Source: Euborellia annulipes (taxonomy: Eukaryota; Arthropoda; Insecta; Dermaptera; Anisolabididae). Taken from it: DNA of 64,000 bases. A program made the translations under genes and the position numbers. Each line of letters starts with the position of its first letter. Positions within the stretch are counted from its first letter, which is position 1. The notes beneath the pieces were generated by a model. That model was not told where the DNA came from. It made no database searches and saw only the letters and a program-made list of their open reading frames with translations. Positions 23,436 to 35,311 of this stretch are shown here, piece after piece. Where the stretch lies: assembly GCA_023213315.1 (NCBI GenBank), contig JAKCPI010025418.1, forward strand, positions 62,001 to 126,000. The letters are read 5' to 3'.

Positions 23436-23717
23436 GTATAATAATTACTTATTATTTACTAATAAAATTACTGTAATAAGAGTAACGGCGCCTTCTCAGG
23501 TAGAAGGGGGAGGAGAAATGGGTCAAACTTACAAACAGGGCGGACAATACCAGGTATAAATAAGGGTTAGGCTATAGCAATAGAGAAATAAAAAAAAATG
23601 GGGGGCTTTCAGGGGTGCACATGTCATTGGAGGCAACCCCCCCCTCCCGTAGCGCCGTTACTGTATAAGGCAGGCAAAATTTAAAAAAATATTTATTCGA
23701 CCTTTATCAATTTTTCA

Positions 23718-23830
23718 TTAAGGGTGAACGCACACCGAACATTTTCGATCAATATGTTTTGTCCACAGTTTTAGGCAAAAACGTTTTGTTCGAAAACGTT
23801 TTTGCTCGTTCGGTGTGCCTTCAGCCTAAG
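23718..23830. mobile_element. Short MITE
   Basis: The ends TTAAGGGTGAACGCACACCG and CGGTGTGCCTTCAGCCTAAG are imperfect inverted repeats. The 113-bp unit contains a second small hairpin, AAAAACGTTTTGTTCGAAAA followed by CGTTTTT. No coding. Confidence 0.7.
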
Positions 23831-24254
23831 TATATAAATTTTTTTGGGCTTTAAAAAAAAAAAAGTGTTATTTTTATTAATTTATTCTTATAATATTTTT
23901 GAGATAAAATACTTCTTCTGGAACGATAGAGGATTTTAAAGAAGCTCTTGCTGGGCATAGTGAAAATTTACTTTCTACAAGGGAGGGGTGTTAATCAATG
24001 TTGAAAAGAACAAAGTAAAAATTTAGTACATTAAATGAGAATGTTAGATATGAATTGATATTATTAGTATAGTTAGTTAGTTTATAGTCATTAAAAGTAT
24101 AGCTTTAACAATTTAGTTTATAGTTTATTCTTATTAATATCAGTATTTCTTAATCCTTAAAAAAAAATTCTAATTGAAATAATCAGAATCGTTATTTTAA
24201 TACTGATTAAGTTATACTGATATCTATAAACATAAATAACACAATTCTCATGTG

Positions 24255-24491
24255 TGCTATAAATATGTCGCTTGGTGTCGCTCGCTTGTCGCTTTCGCAC
24301 CTCTTCTCTCTATCTCTGAACTGACTGCTCGTGTGGTGGTTGGTGGTCGGCATCGATCATCATCTTTCATTGGTTGGTGTGTTCAACCCGCCGTGTGACG
24401 TCATCACCATCACTCATACCACTTACAACCACAACAACAACAACAACAACATCAACACAGTCGGGGGCTCTCACCCGGCGCCGCTCGCAGG
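24255..24491 (+). promoter_or_regulatory. Possible internal promoter and non-coding first exon
   Basis: A perfect TATAAATA lies at 24258-24265. Downstream the sequence becomes GC-richer, with an inverted CCAAT box (CATTGGTTGG, about 24368), a consensus CRE (TGACGTCA, about 24408) and a CAACAA repeat, ending in GCTCGCAG|GTGCTT. The frame into that donor (ALTRRRSQ) is phase 0 and would fit exon 6, but it has no ATG and the donor is weak. This is inference from motif clustering. Confidence 0.3.
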
Positions 24492-25023
24492 TGCTTACTT
24501 TGCATGCAGCTTCTCTCAGTTATTGCTCTCTTTGCCACACAGATTCAATTAAACACTCACAAGAACAAATTTACATAGATATAAGCAAAAGGCGGATCAA
24601 CCAGCCAGTCAGTTTAACTCGAATTCCCAGAGGAATGTTTTTTATTTTATTTTTTATCATGTAAATACAAGAAAAGATAAAAGTTATATATATTAAAAAA
24701 AAAAAAAGCAATCCCATTTATCAAGGATTATATTTTATCCCTCAGGTTATGAGATTCTATGTAAATGCTGAAATTTTATTTATCAGTCAAGTTCTTTCTA
24801 ATTATAGACTAGATTCGCTTTAAGGGTAGGCCACCTGACGAGGGTATAAAAGGTTACTAAAATAAAATACTGGGTAGATAAAAATTTCAACAGTTTGCCA
24901 ATTAAAATAATCCAGTATTTTTGAAAATATAAACAGAACAATAATTAGCCACGAAAATTACAGTAAATTTTAGTAGATTCGTTTATAATTGAATATTAGA
25001 AAAAGAACCTAAGTTACATATTG

Positions 25024-25316
25024 CTGATTTATGCTGAGGAACTTTGACAGATGAAACAATTTAATCTATCCCTATTCGTTCTATTAATTATGTATTATTT
25101 GAGGTAATTTTAAGCAATAAAAGATTTTAAATAATAAATTTATAGTTTTATTGTAATTTTAAATTAATTCCCTTGTGGACGAAAAGAAAGGGAATGCTTA
25201 AAGTTTTAGAAAAATCTTGAAAATTCTTAAAGTTCAAAGGCGTTAGAAAAAATATGACCTCTATGGATAAGGACCACATATGCATATAAAATAAGAGAAA
25301 GTAAAAGTTAATTTTT
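25024..25316 (+). repeat. Intronic inverted repeat, left partner
   Basis: About 290 bp here are the near-exact reverse complement of 36004-36296. Shared blocks include GGACCACATATGCATATAAA, CTTGTGGACGAAAAGAAAGG and GCTGAGGAACTTTGACAG. The pair brackets exons 6 and 7. Confidence 0.9.
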
Positions 25317-26837
25317 TTAAATATTTATTTTGCAATAAACGATTATATTTACGAAGGTAGGGAAATGTTCACTCCAGAGCTGCTTGGGTATCATTTGTGT
25401 GTATTAAAAGTATGATTTGGAAAATAAATTATTTTAATGTGGAAAGCAACCGCTGGTGTATTTTTCTCCGAAAACATGGATACAAATCAATTGGAATAAA
25501 TAGAGACCGGGTCTAAATGGCTTCGATGCCGAAAAAGACCATAAGAATAAAAAAAAAAAAAGAAAAAAAACTCAATGGCCTCAGCCAAAAATGCAAAATT
25601 AAAAAAAAAAAAGCATATTATATTAAAAAATTTGAAAAAAGTCGGTCATAAAAGTCACTTTTTCAAAAAAAAGTCTCTGCCATACAAAAAAGCGCAAAAA
25701 AGTGACATAAGTCGTTTTTGAAAATCTCAAACCAAGTATAGAGTGAAAAATAATAAAACTTTTGATGATCGACGTCACCTTGAAATAAATAAACTTTTGT
25801 TGTATTAGGACTATGTATTTGTAAAAATAATTTAACATGTTACAATAATTTATTTAGCAGTATGTAAGCTTCAAAGATTTAATAAGTTAAAATTTAAAAA
25901 TATGTCGATCCCAGCTGGCCTGAAGATGTCAATTTGATGAAATCGATCGTCACGAGTTTTATTAAATTTTTTTAAATAAAAAACAATGACAACCACTAAA
26001 CAAATCGGTTTTATTTTATGTGCTAGGGGAAAGAACTTAAAAAAATAATTGACAATGCTAAATTAATCAACGCGGAATCACTGATAAAGTATTATTTTGA
26101 TACTAAACTCTTGATATCTCTATTGATTTATTTGAAGATATGGGTAAGAAACCCCTAACATTTTTTTTTTGACAATAAATAACTTTTTATTTCAATAAAT
26201 CAAAATGGCAATCCTTTGAGTAAATAGATTTTTTTTTCTTTTGAAAGGTGAGATGAATTTATTATGAAAAGTTAATCCTATAAATTTATTTTTATTTTAA
26301 TTAACAAAAACATTGTAGTGAGATTAATATTTCGAAAATAGGATAGAACAAGGCGTTTAATTTGGGAATGCCCCAAATAAACATTGACGATGTGTTATGT
26401 TGATGTCCCGAAATAACCGGCTAATTTGAACTGAATAAGGATGAAATCAGATCTGTTTTCATTCTACTCATCATAAACATTGATTTTAAAATGTTTTATT
26501 CATTCAAATATCTATCCAGTAGATATTTTGATTGTTTACACAAATATCAAATTGACGTCTCCTTTTCATGTCAAATTTTTTTTTGAAAATACCATATGCT
26601 GAATTTACTATCATTTTCCTGGAATTTTAAAAATAACCTTTGCAGTAATACCTATATAGGAATAATAAAACTATAGTCCGCACGGTCTGGGAATTCAGAG
26701 AATCTACTTAGGGCTGGTAGCTTCAGTTCTAGTCAACTAGCAAATTAATTCAATAGATAGCAAATCATCGATATAGTAAACAAAAACACGCTTAACCTTC
26801 GAGATAAAAAAAAAATTGATTTTTTTCATCTATTGAC

Positions 26838-27147
26838 CTAATTATCCACCATATTCTCCAGATCTGGCGCCTTCCGGAACAAATAATTCCGGTCCCTGCA
26901 AAATTTTTTGGATGGTAAAACCTTTAACTCAAATGAAGATGTCAAAAACCACCTGAATCAGTTTTTTGCCAGCAAGGACCAAAACTTTTATGAGCGGGGA
27001 ATCATGTTACTGCCAGAAAGATGGCAAAAGCTGTTGGACCAGAATGGCCAATATATAATTTAATAAAATATGTATTCATTATACGAAAATTGTCTTTCAT
27101 TTTCCCCAAAAAAAAAAACGAAATTACTTTCCGAACAACCCAATATA
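26838..27147 (+). pseudogene. Mariner transposase remnant with right terminal repeat
   Basis: The sequence PPYSPDLAPS, the region around the third catalytic Asp of mariner transposases, appears at about 26850. A frameshift follows. Then another frame gives DGKTFNSNEDVKNHLNQFFA and YERGIMLLPERWQKLLDQNG, the usual mariner C-terminus with a stop soon after. Downstream, AACGAAATTACTTTCCGAAC then AACCCAATA is a mariner-type terminal repeat. The N-terminal two thirds, including the first two catalytic Asp residues, are missing. It is a dead fragment inside intron 5. Confidence 0.85.
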
Positions 27148-28751
27148 ATAGCTATCTGAGTTATAAGAAAATTTTTTAGCAACTTAATAAAGACATCATT
27201 CATTTTATTTTATTTATTTATTTAGATTTAGGGCGCTTGAGCTACTACCATGGCCGTTCGCGCCTCAAATACAATAGCAAGTTCAAATTTAATAAATTAC
27301 AGTACTAACTTACAATTTAAACACAAAGTAATAAAAGAGACTTAGTAAGTTTACGTAAGCAACAATACAAACAACAATATAATAAATAATATAATATCTA
27401 CGACAAACCTATGATAAATACTTTATCAACAATATTAATAATATTATGTAACAATAGATAATCACAATAGATAAAAAATAATAGGTAATATGATATACAA
27501 CAATAATATAATAATATAATTCAACATTCATAAATAAAAAAAAATAAATAAATTCATAAATTCATTATAAATTAAAATAAATAATTAATCAAAGCTAATT
27601 AATTTCCCAACAAAAATTTAAATAATTCTAAAAAAAAAAATAAAAAAGATGTGTTCCTAATTTCATCACTTAGTTAATCCTTACACCGAATTTTAGGTCT
27701 TAGCTAACAAATCACGACCTGGGCTCTTATTTAATCATATGATTAGCTTAACTAGAACTGAATAGACTCGAAAGTCATAGTTAGAACTGAAGCAACCGGT
27801 CCTTAACTCACATAGCATGTTAGATTTTCGAGTTCATTACCTCCATATTTATTTTTCTTTGATGTCACCGGATTTGATTGATTTTTTTTTTTTTTTTACT
27901 TTTACTTTTCAAAACAAGTTAGTTAATTAATTTTGTTTTACGATTTATCAAATTCTTATTGAGTTTGGATTTGAAAATCTTTTCAATTTAAAATGCTTTT
28001 CTTCTAAGTTTCAAAGTAATTTGTAATCCTTTTTTTTTATTTTATTTGGAAATATAATCCTTGTCTAAATAAATAGACTCTGTTGCATGACGCTGAATAC
28101 TAAAGCTACATGAATTTAAGTATTGCCTTTAATGCTTTTGATCATTTGGATAAATTCCAGTCTCTAAATGGCTAATCGCCTTTCATACCCATTGCACGCA
28201 TAAATTTGTATTTCGAAACGATGATCAGAATTCAAATTACTTTTCTTTAAAACTGGATTACGATTCAAAGTTTTTTTTTTTTTTTTCCAAGTTTCTTAGT
28301 GAAGATAAACATGGAAATGGAAAACTTTTTTATTTTTTTATATAGTCTACCTAATTTAATTTGGTATTTTTGTTAAAATAATTGTTTGGGGAATAATGAA
28401 TCCAATATAATCTTTCCATCGCCTTAATCCCCAGGTGGCCAAAAAGATTCTAATATTTTATTTAAATTATTATACACATTTAAAAAAAAAAAACATTTTT
28501 ATTAATTTTCAACGAAAACTGGTTGCGTCTATTTATCACCAAGATTGTCTTTAATTTAAAACATAAGGAATAAATTTATTTCTCTTATATTCACTGACCT
28601 GAGTTGCCGAAAAGATTGTGTGAATGTGTGTGAGTGTGAGTGTGAATGAGAAAAAAGTGAGTTATAAAAAAAAAAAAATTTTTTTCATTGATAATTATTC
28701 AATTTCTTTAATCATATATCTATCTTCTAAAACACTTGAATTATGTATTAG

Positions 28752-29044
28752 GTGTACTACAAGAGTCGACGGGACTCTCGGGCACATGGGTCCCCTGAAA
28801 GGAGACCTTCGGGCAAAGCCCGTTTGCCTCGGCAATCAACAGCCATCGACGAGAGCCCTTATGTTACAAGCGCTGGGGGAGGAGGAAGTGGACCCAGTAG
28901 CAGAAGAGGTTCTCAACCTACATTATCACCGGACCCTGCCGCCGTACTTTCGGGACCTGGTCCTGAAGAAGGGGGCCGAAAAGCACGGAGAGATTCTCTT
29001 AGTCCAGATTCAGCTTCTTTTCCAAGAGGAAGAAGGGACTCTAG
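28752..29044 (+). CDS. Exon 6 of RRxS gene
   Basis: Entry phase 0, exit phase 2, donor AG|GTATTA. It starts VYYKSRRDSRAHGSPERR, then an acidic/aromatic stretch AIDESPYVTSAGGGGSGP, SSRRGSQPTLSPDPAAV, and ends RRDSLSPDSASFPRGRRDSR. Combined SP and RRxS motifs suggest both proline-directed and basophilic kinases as modifiers (inference). The final Arg codon is completed by the first base of exon 7. Composition is GC-rich against a very AT-rich intron. Confidence 0.9.
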
Positions 29045-29323
29045 GTATTATATAAGTATTATCGTTGACAAAATTATTTCAGATATCTTGAGTCTCTTAT
29101 TTTTATTATATTTATTGTTACTCACTGTCAGACAAGACTCTTAGGGCATTTAAGGTCAAGTCTTGGTTAACCAACTTATCCTTTTAAAAAAAACCCTAAT
29201 ATTTGAAAATATACTTTATTAAAAAAAGTGGAATCAAAAAAAGAAATATTTCTATTAATGGCTGAGTGATAATAGAAACAGGTAGATGAAGGCAGCCAGC
29301 AAAGAACAAAAACTTTATTTAAA

Positions 29324-29370
29324 TATCGTCGACGTTTCGGGAACGCGTCGCTCCCATCTTCAGGACGATA
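29324..29370 (-). ncRNA. Hammerhead ribozyme motif (minus copy)
   Basis: Exact reverse-complement twin of 29655-29701: stem I TATCGTC/GACGATA, core CTGAAGA, stem II GGGAGC/GTTCCC, GAAAC, cleavage triplet GTC. Confidence 0.8.
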
Positions 29371-29654
29371 AATTGTTAATGTTGTTTAGATTGATACATG
29401 TAGGTCATACAAAATTGCAACACAAATCTGCATATACCATTAAATGTATGTTTAATTGTCTATGAGAATCGTAGTAGGTGCCTGGGCTTAATTTATTGTT
29501 GAATGGGCCCGAAACATCAGCACTGACCAAGAGTAAAAGACTGGCACCTACTACGATTCTCATAGACAATTAAACATACATTTAATGGTATATGCAAATT
29601 TGTGTTGCAATTTTGTATGACCTACATGTATCTATCTAAATAACATTAACAATT

Positions 29655-29701
29655 TATCGTCCTGAAGATGGGAGCGACGCGTTCCCGAAACGTCGACGAT
29701 A
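29655..29701 (+). ncRNA. Hammerhead ribozyme motif, Penelope-type
   Basis: Elements in order: stem I TATCGTC (29655-29661), core CTGAAGA (29662-29668), a single extra T, stem II GGGAGC closing on GTTCCC around a GACGC loop (29670-29686), GAAA, then C-GTC with the cleavage site after position 29694, and GACGATA pairing back to stem I (7 bp). Stem III is only the palindrome ACGT with no loop, so cleavage would need two RNAs pairing as a dimer. That is the situation described for small Penelope-associated hammerheads. All core bases are intact. Confidence 0.82.
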
Positions 29702-30110
29702 TTTAAATAAAGTTTTTGTTCTTTGCTGGCTGCCTTCATCTACCGGTTCCTGTTGATTATCACTCAGCCATTAATTTCTTCTTTTCAAACTATTTGACAT
29801 TCTACATTTGAAATATTTCTATTTATTTTAGAAATAAAATGATGAGATAATAAGGTTTCTTCATTACATTAAATAGCAATAGCAATACCAAGAGCCATGG
29901 ATGAAGAAACCTGCCTCTTAAGAGTTTAAATTTATTGAGACAATAGAGGGAGTCAAATAAACATTTTATTTAGCCGTCTAAGTTTCAAATGCTGGTCGCA
30001 CTCTTCATGAGGACAGTCAAAAATCAAAAATAAAAATGACACTGATTATAATAAAATCCTTCACCTTTCTCTTAAAGAAAAAATTAATTGTGCCTTATAG
30101 AACATCTGAA

Positions 30111-30795
30111 AAGGCGGCTATACACGTAACAGCAAACTTGACAAGCCTGCTCGTGCAATCTTTGTACAGCGAGCGCCACAATTAAATCCCCACCTGGTAT
30201 CTAGAGCCTTAAGTATATGGTATATAGGGAAATAATTTTAATGATCGAAAAGGTAAAATAAAATCTGATACAGATGATTTGATTTTATCTTTTTTAAATT
30301 CAAAATTATTTCACTATATACCATATACTATACCATATAATTAAGGCTCTAGATACCAGGTGGGGACTTAATTGTGGCGCACACCACAAGGAAAACTCTA
30401 GCGTCTGTAGGAGAATTTTGCGCAAGCATTTTTATTGTGCAAGCCGCTGGATCTTTAATCATGCACAAGCATATTTCCACAAGTAAAACTCTCCGCCATT
30501 TTATAGACGTCTTGACATTTGATATTTATTTAATAGAATCTACAGTATATATTAATTAATTTAAAATTTCACTTTAAATAGTAATATTTTTTTGTGTCTC
30601 TGTTTAAAACAAGTGAGTTTTCTTATCTTCGAATAAATAACCTTCCGATTTTGACATTTTTAGGTTAATTTTCGGCATAAGCTATTTCTTGCACAAGCAT
30701 GCATGTGCTGTGTGGTGCCGAAGGGAATTTGTCCTGGTACAAAAAGATTGTACATGCATGTTTGTCAAGTGTGCAGTTACGCGTGTAGCCGCCTT
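30111..30795. mobile_element. Inverted-repeat DNA element nested in an older repeat
   Basis: Ends AAGGCGGCTATACACGTAAC and GTTACGCGTGTAGCCGCCTT are near-perfect inverted repeats, 685 bp apart. Inside is a further hairpin: GCGCCACAATTAA plus CACCTGGTATCTAGAGCC at about 30172-30212 pairs with 30343-30384. The interior repeats TGCACAAGCAT-like words. No transposase. Confidence 0.8.
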
Positions 30796-30915
30796 AATTT
30801 TTGACTATCCTATTCTAAAGAAGAGCAGCGTTCGAATAGAAAAATAAAATTTATATTAGTTAAGAATATCTTATTTCAAAATCTTAACCAGATAAATTTA
30901 TTTTTCGCAAATCAG

Positions 30916-31166
30916 GTCACATCTGAGTCCGGACCGGACAGGAGAACGAGATGTTTCACCTGTAGGACGAAGTCGTCGAGGCCGACTTCGTCGACAATCG
31001 ACCTCAATTACTGCCAGACATGGAGGACCTCGATCGCCTGATTCATCAAGTACATGCTCATCGAGGGATCCTTCGCCTTGTGCAAGACCAAGCAATACAA
31101 CAACGGAAAGACATGCACCACCAATAAGAAGACAATCCACCACTGAAGAGATTCTCATTGCACGGG
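30916..31166 (+). CDS. Exon 7 of RRxS gene
   Basis: Entry phase 2, exit phase 1, donor GG|GTGAGA. Residues include RSHLSPDRTGERDVSPVGRS, RRGRLRRQSTSITARHGG, a Ser/Pro run (SPDSSSTCSSRDPSP) and, at the end, PPIRRQSTTEEILIARG. The last segment begins a 15-residue module that is repeated in exon 8 across the splice junction. Open frame, composition and phases support it fully. Confidence 0.92.
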
Positions 31167-32031
31167 GTGAGACATTATATATAAGAAGTTAAATAATAAT
31201 TATTTCAAAAAATACAAAAGGAAAAGAACAATTGTATGATAAATGCGCCTGATAATAGGCAACCATATGATCATTCATGGTTATGTTCATTGGGACAAAT
31301 AAATAAATATTACAGCCAAAAAAAATAATATTTAATGAGTGTATATAAACCATAAATTTACTCAATTTTATTAAATGAATAAAATGTAATATTTCTTAGC
31401 CATTATCTCGTATAATGCTTCTCCTCGTATTATGTATTATGTATTTTGTATTTTCTCGTTTTTTCCTTCTCCTTTTTTTTTTTTTTTTTTCCTTCCCGGC
31501 ATGAGACTATTGGTGATATAGGTGCTCCCCCCCCCCTCCCCCCCCAAAAAAAAAAAAAAAAAAAATAATGGGGTTAGTATAATAAGTACCGAAAGAATTG
31601 ACATGGCTCGTCAGTTATGGCCTTATGCTACATAGCAATTCTATATTTTAGAAATAAACTAGAAAAAAATCCAGGCTTGGCTTGGGTAACTCGTGGACGC
31701 CAACCACGTACTCACAAGATGTGAGCCCCTGAGTGTAAATTTAAAAAAATCCATTTATTAGTATATATAATGTAATTTATTAGTATATAATATAACAAAT
31801 AAATTAAATAATAAGTAGATGTAATCAGGGCCGTAGCCTGGAGGCAGGGGGATTATATGGCGATCAAAACCCCCACCCCAATTCAAAAAATCTGGTGTGG
31901 CAAGCACAGAGCAGAGATATATTTAGTTGCGACAATATTTTAGAATTGGAGATGTAAAATTTATAAACCTAAGAAAATATTTATATTTTAATTAATAAAT
32001 AAGAAATTATATATAATATTTAAGATATTAT

Positions 32032-32290
32032 ATGGACCGTTTATTTTGAAAGTGGTCTAAGTCCATTAAAAAAAAAAAAAAAAAAAATGAGATCACATAA
32101 TTTATGCTTAAATTAATGTAAATTTTCTATGTATAACTAGCTAGTGGCAAATTTCTTAAAAAATTCCAATGTTTTGTACAATTGAAAATTAGTCGGTAAA
32201 TAGATTTTTTAATAAAAAGATATGTTAACCTTTCATTTTCTCGAAACAATAGAAAATGGACTTACACCACTTTCAAAATAAACGGTCCAT
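32032..32290. mobile_element. MITE with GGACCGTTTATTTTGAAAGT ends
   Basis: ATGGACCGTTTATTTTGAAA at the left and TTTCAAAATAAACGGTCCAT at the right are perfect inverted complements, extended by AGTGGT..AAGTCCATT. It abuts the next element at 32301. Confidence 0.88.
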
Positions 32291-32300
32291 ATATGGAGCC

Positions 32301-32530
32301 TGTTATGCAATGGTGTGTCAAAGACCAAAAAATTCAAAATAAAGTTAAGCACGGAATATTGTTTCAAATTCTTTAATTAATAGTATTTTTTATGAAATAT
32401 GTCCTAAAAAAATTTATATTTAATGTTACTTGCACAATTGACAAGAAAAATTATATAGAATCCAATGTAAACAAAAAACTTTATTTTCTCAAAACTCGAT
32501 ATTTGCTCTTTGACACACCATTGCATAACA
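32301..32530. mobile_element. MITE with TGTTATGCAATGG ends, copy 1
   Basis: TGTTATGCAATGGTGTGTCA and TGACACACCATTGCATAACA form the terminal inverted repeats. The second copy, in opposite orientation, is at 35077-35311. Confidence 0.88.
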
Positions 32531-32579
32531 GGGTCCATATATCAAGTATGAGAGCCGCGAAACGGAAATTTATATAAAT

Positions 32580-32963
32580 AAATAATATAAATAAAATTTT
32601 GTTACCATGGCAACCATTTCTCCTATCTATCCTATGAAGTTCAAGAGTAAAGTGTCCTTCAAAAGATTTCAAGGGCAAAATGGGAATATACATTTTAAAG
32701 AGCATGTAAAAAATAATTGATTTATGAATTTTAAACAAAATCGATGGAGCGAATTTTAAGAAAATAGAAAAAATAACTCAAAAAGTACATCAGTAAAGTA
32801 CTTTTTGGCCGATTTTGTTCAAAAGCTTCGTGTCACATCCGAAGGAGATGGCTAACAAATATAAAATTTCAACCTCATAGCTTTTTTCGTTTTTGAGATA
32901 TTTTGCACACATACAGACATACAGACAAATATATTATAGATAAACATAGGTAAGAGAAAGCAA
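32580..32963 (+). repeat. Copy of dispersed hairpin-ended family
   Basis: Shares TTGTTACCATGGCAACCATT, GAAAATAGAAAAAATAACTC-like A-rich, GTACATCAGTAAAGTACT and terminal AGGTAAGAGAAAGCAAAAAT with the other copies. The 5' terminal hairpin is missing. Confidence 0.75.
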
Positions 32964-33534
32964 AAATAAATAAATAATAATAAGCTAGTTTACCCGTTGA
33001 CAAGATAAGTAACCACAAAGAAATATTTGTCGATAACCGAACTCTTAATTTTTATTAAAATAAAGAGATATTTAATTTTTTTTAATAAATTTTATCGGAG
33101 CGGGATATAAAGTATATCTCCCTAGCAAAAATATTGGGGCTGCATAAGTTAATTTCAATTTTTAACCAAAAGAAGCTCATTCATTCTGTGCCATTAGAAA
33201 ATGGATTCAAAATCAGCTTTCTTCATTAATTAACTTCATAAATAGATATAATCAGTTCTAACAAACAAAGTTCAATTAATTATCTACTCCCCTGCACCTT
33301 TAAAAAATTTCTCTTTTATCTTTTTATCTCTTTTTATTTATAGTTGATTGATTCTCCCCAGAGGTATGTGGATAAGAATAATTAACGAGTTATATAAATT
33401 ACGATTAAATAAAGAAAGGAAAATAATTACTTGATATAAATCTCACTAAATGGCTTTAGGTATTAAGGGAAGTGGGTTTCTAAAAAGCAGTAATATTTTG
33501 AGAGAAATTATAGAAATGTTTGACGATCTTTTAT

Positions 33535-34135
33535 CAAAGAAAGTATTGGATTCATGTCAAAAATTCGATGTCGAGATTTTGATGGATATACACGTTTTGA
33601 GGTCCCCTGAATCCAAAAATGTGATTTTCGCCACATGGTCTGTCTGTGTGGTGTGTGTGTGTGTGTTCAATTTTAAGCATGAAGGAATTGAGCTACGAGG
33701 TTGAAATTTTATATTTAAGTTTTGTACCCTCCTGAACCGTGAAAATAAGCTTTTAATCAAAATCGGCCAAAGAGTACTAGTACTTTACTGATGTAGTTTT
33801 TCAATTTTTTTCCAATTTTCTCAAAATTCGTTCCAACGATTTTGATTAAAATTCAAAATCAATTATTTTTTATATGCTCTTTAAAATTTATTTTCTCATT
33901 TTGCCATTGAAATCTTTTGAAGACAACTTTACTCTTGTACTTCATAGGAAAGATAGGAGAAATAGTTGCCATGGTAACAAAATATAAATATTTTCCCATG
34001 TTTATGAATTTTATATTTTTTTGAATTTTAATATATTGGCGGAAATTAAATATATGCCAACACAAAAAATCTGGTGGGACAAGCACAGAAGTTGTGTGCT
34101 GTGCGACCAGTCACGCCAGATTTTTAATACAGTGG
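33535..34135 (-). repeat. Copy of dispersed hairpin-ended family, reverse
   Basis: Runs in reverse from TCATGTCAAAAATTCGATGT and GTTTTGAGGTCCCCTGAATC to GCCATGGTAACAAAATATAA and the terminal hairpin AATCTGGTGGGACAAGCACA ... CTGTGCGACCAGTCACGCC. The peptide-length frames within it are repeat-derived. Confidence 0.8.
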
Positions 34136-34210
34136 TTTGTTTAAATCAAGATAAATAATTTAATTTAATAGAGAAATGGATGCTAGGTGAGGGAGGCTTG
34201 AAATTTGTAG

Positions 34211-34839
34211 TACATTGTAAAAAAAATCTCAACTTTAGTGTGTTTTGGAATACTAAATTTACAAATTTCCCTTGTATTGTAAATGATAACTTTTTTACCT
34301 ACTAAATTTACAAAATGTATGCGTTCAAATATTTACAACAAAAAAACATTTTAAAATTACAATTTTTTTTTCGAAAAATAGAGTATGCATTGTAATTTTA
34401 CAAACATTGTATAGTAATTTTTGTTAAAAATTATATTTTTTTCTAAAGCAGTTTGGGAATTGTAAAATTACCACAGAATTGCACTCAAATTTTCAAATTT
34501 TCTAAAATCTCGAAACACCACAGGGGGGCCTTCGAAATTGATAAAAAAAAAATATATTTACTTGTTCATGTTACTATACAACATAGTTTAAAATCAATTT
34601 GGCACGACATTGGGATTAGGAGGAGGCGATGAAATCTGACATTCTAGCCTCAAAACCCGACCATCTCCGATTTTAATAAAATTTGGTGTATTCATTGTCC
34701 TAATTTTCAAACGGCTTTCAAAAATTACAATACATTTGTAAATGGTTTTTGCAAAGATTTACTAAATTTAGTATGTTTTTGTGTATGAAATATGCTTCCT
34801 AAACAATTGTAAAATTACAAAATTTTTTTTACAGTGTAT
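34211..34839. mobile_element. MITE with TACANTGTAAAAAAAAT ends
   Basis: TACATTGTAAAAAAAATCTC on the left and AATTTTTTTTACAGTGTA on the right are inverted. The interior carries many TTTACAA words. A related end (TTTTTTTTACAGTGTG) appears near 52720. Confidence 0.65.
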
Positions 34840-35076
34840 AGAAAATGTGAAGTGGCGCACTCAAGTAGAAGAGGAGAATGGGGGTTTTGATCAGGATTCA
34901 AATTAACATTAATAAAGAAATTCTGTATGAATAAAATCATAATATTACAAAAATATGAATGATATGGGTTTATAAGAGTATATAAGCATATGGAGAACAT
35001 TTGTATAATACCAAATGGCTTAAATAAGAATGCGTGGACCCCAAATATATATGGACCAGGGTGGGTGTGGGTATGC

Positions 35077-35311
35077 TGTTATGCAATGGTGTGTCAAAGA
35101 CCAAACATCGAGTTTTGAGAAAATCAACATTAAAGTTTTTTGTTTTCATTGGATTATATATAATTTTGTTGTCAATTGTGCAAGTAACATTAAATATAAA
35201 TTTTTTTAGGACATATTTCATAAAAAATACTATTAATTAAAACATTTGAAACAATATTCCGTGCTTAACTCAATTTTGAATTTTTTGGTCTTTGACACAC
35301 CATTGCATAAC
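35077..35311. mobile_element. MITE with TGTTATGCAATGG ends, copy 2
   Basis: Same terminal repeats as 32301-32530. The interior (TCCGTGCTTAACTCAATTTT, ATAAATTTTTTTAGGACATA) is the reverse complement of that copy. Confidence 0.88.

Larger units (their letters stand above)
22788..28751 (+). other. Intron 5 (about 6 kb), multiple repeats and a possible internal promoter
   Basis: The longest intron in the well-connected part of the gene. It holds a Penelope-like inverted repeat (22960-23435), GGCGCC-ended MITE remnants (23470-23665), a short MITE (23718-23830), a TATA/CRE-containing island (24255-24491), one arm of a distant inverted repeat (25024-25316) and a mariner remnant (26838-27147). The stretch 27200-28750 is AT-rich with only repeat debris, including a fragment near 28590-28660 that resembles 49945-50010. 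It ends in TTATGTATTAG. Confidence 0.65.
29262..29785. mobile_element. Penelope-like inverted repeat carrying two hammerhead ribozymes
   Basis: Two arms of about 240 bp (29262-29500 and 29535-29785) are nearly exact complements: CAGCCAGCAAAGAACAAAAA, ACCTACATGTATC, CTACTACGATTCTCATAGAC. The spacer of about 35 bp includes GGGCCCGAAACATCAGCACT. Each arm contains the 47-nt hammerhead motif, in opposite orientations. This head-to-head pLTR-like arrangement without reverse transcriptase is known for degenerate Penelope-like copies. Confidence 0.85.
29045..30915 (+). other. Intron 6, with ribozyme-bearing inverted repeat and nested transposon
   Basis: It contains the Penelope-like inverted repeat (29262-29785) and a second, more degenerate one (about 29915-30860) split by a 685-bp DNA element (30111-30795). 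The intron ends TTTTTCGCAAATCAG. No additional exon seen. Confidence 0.7.
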
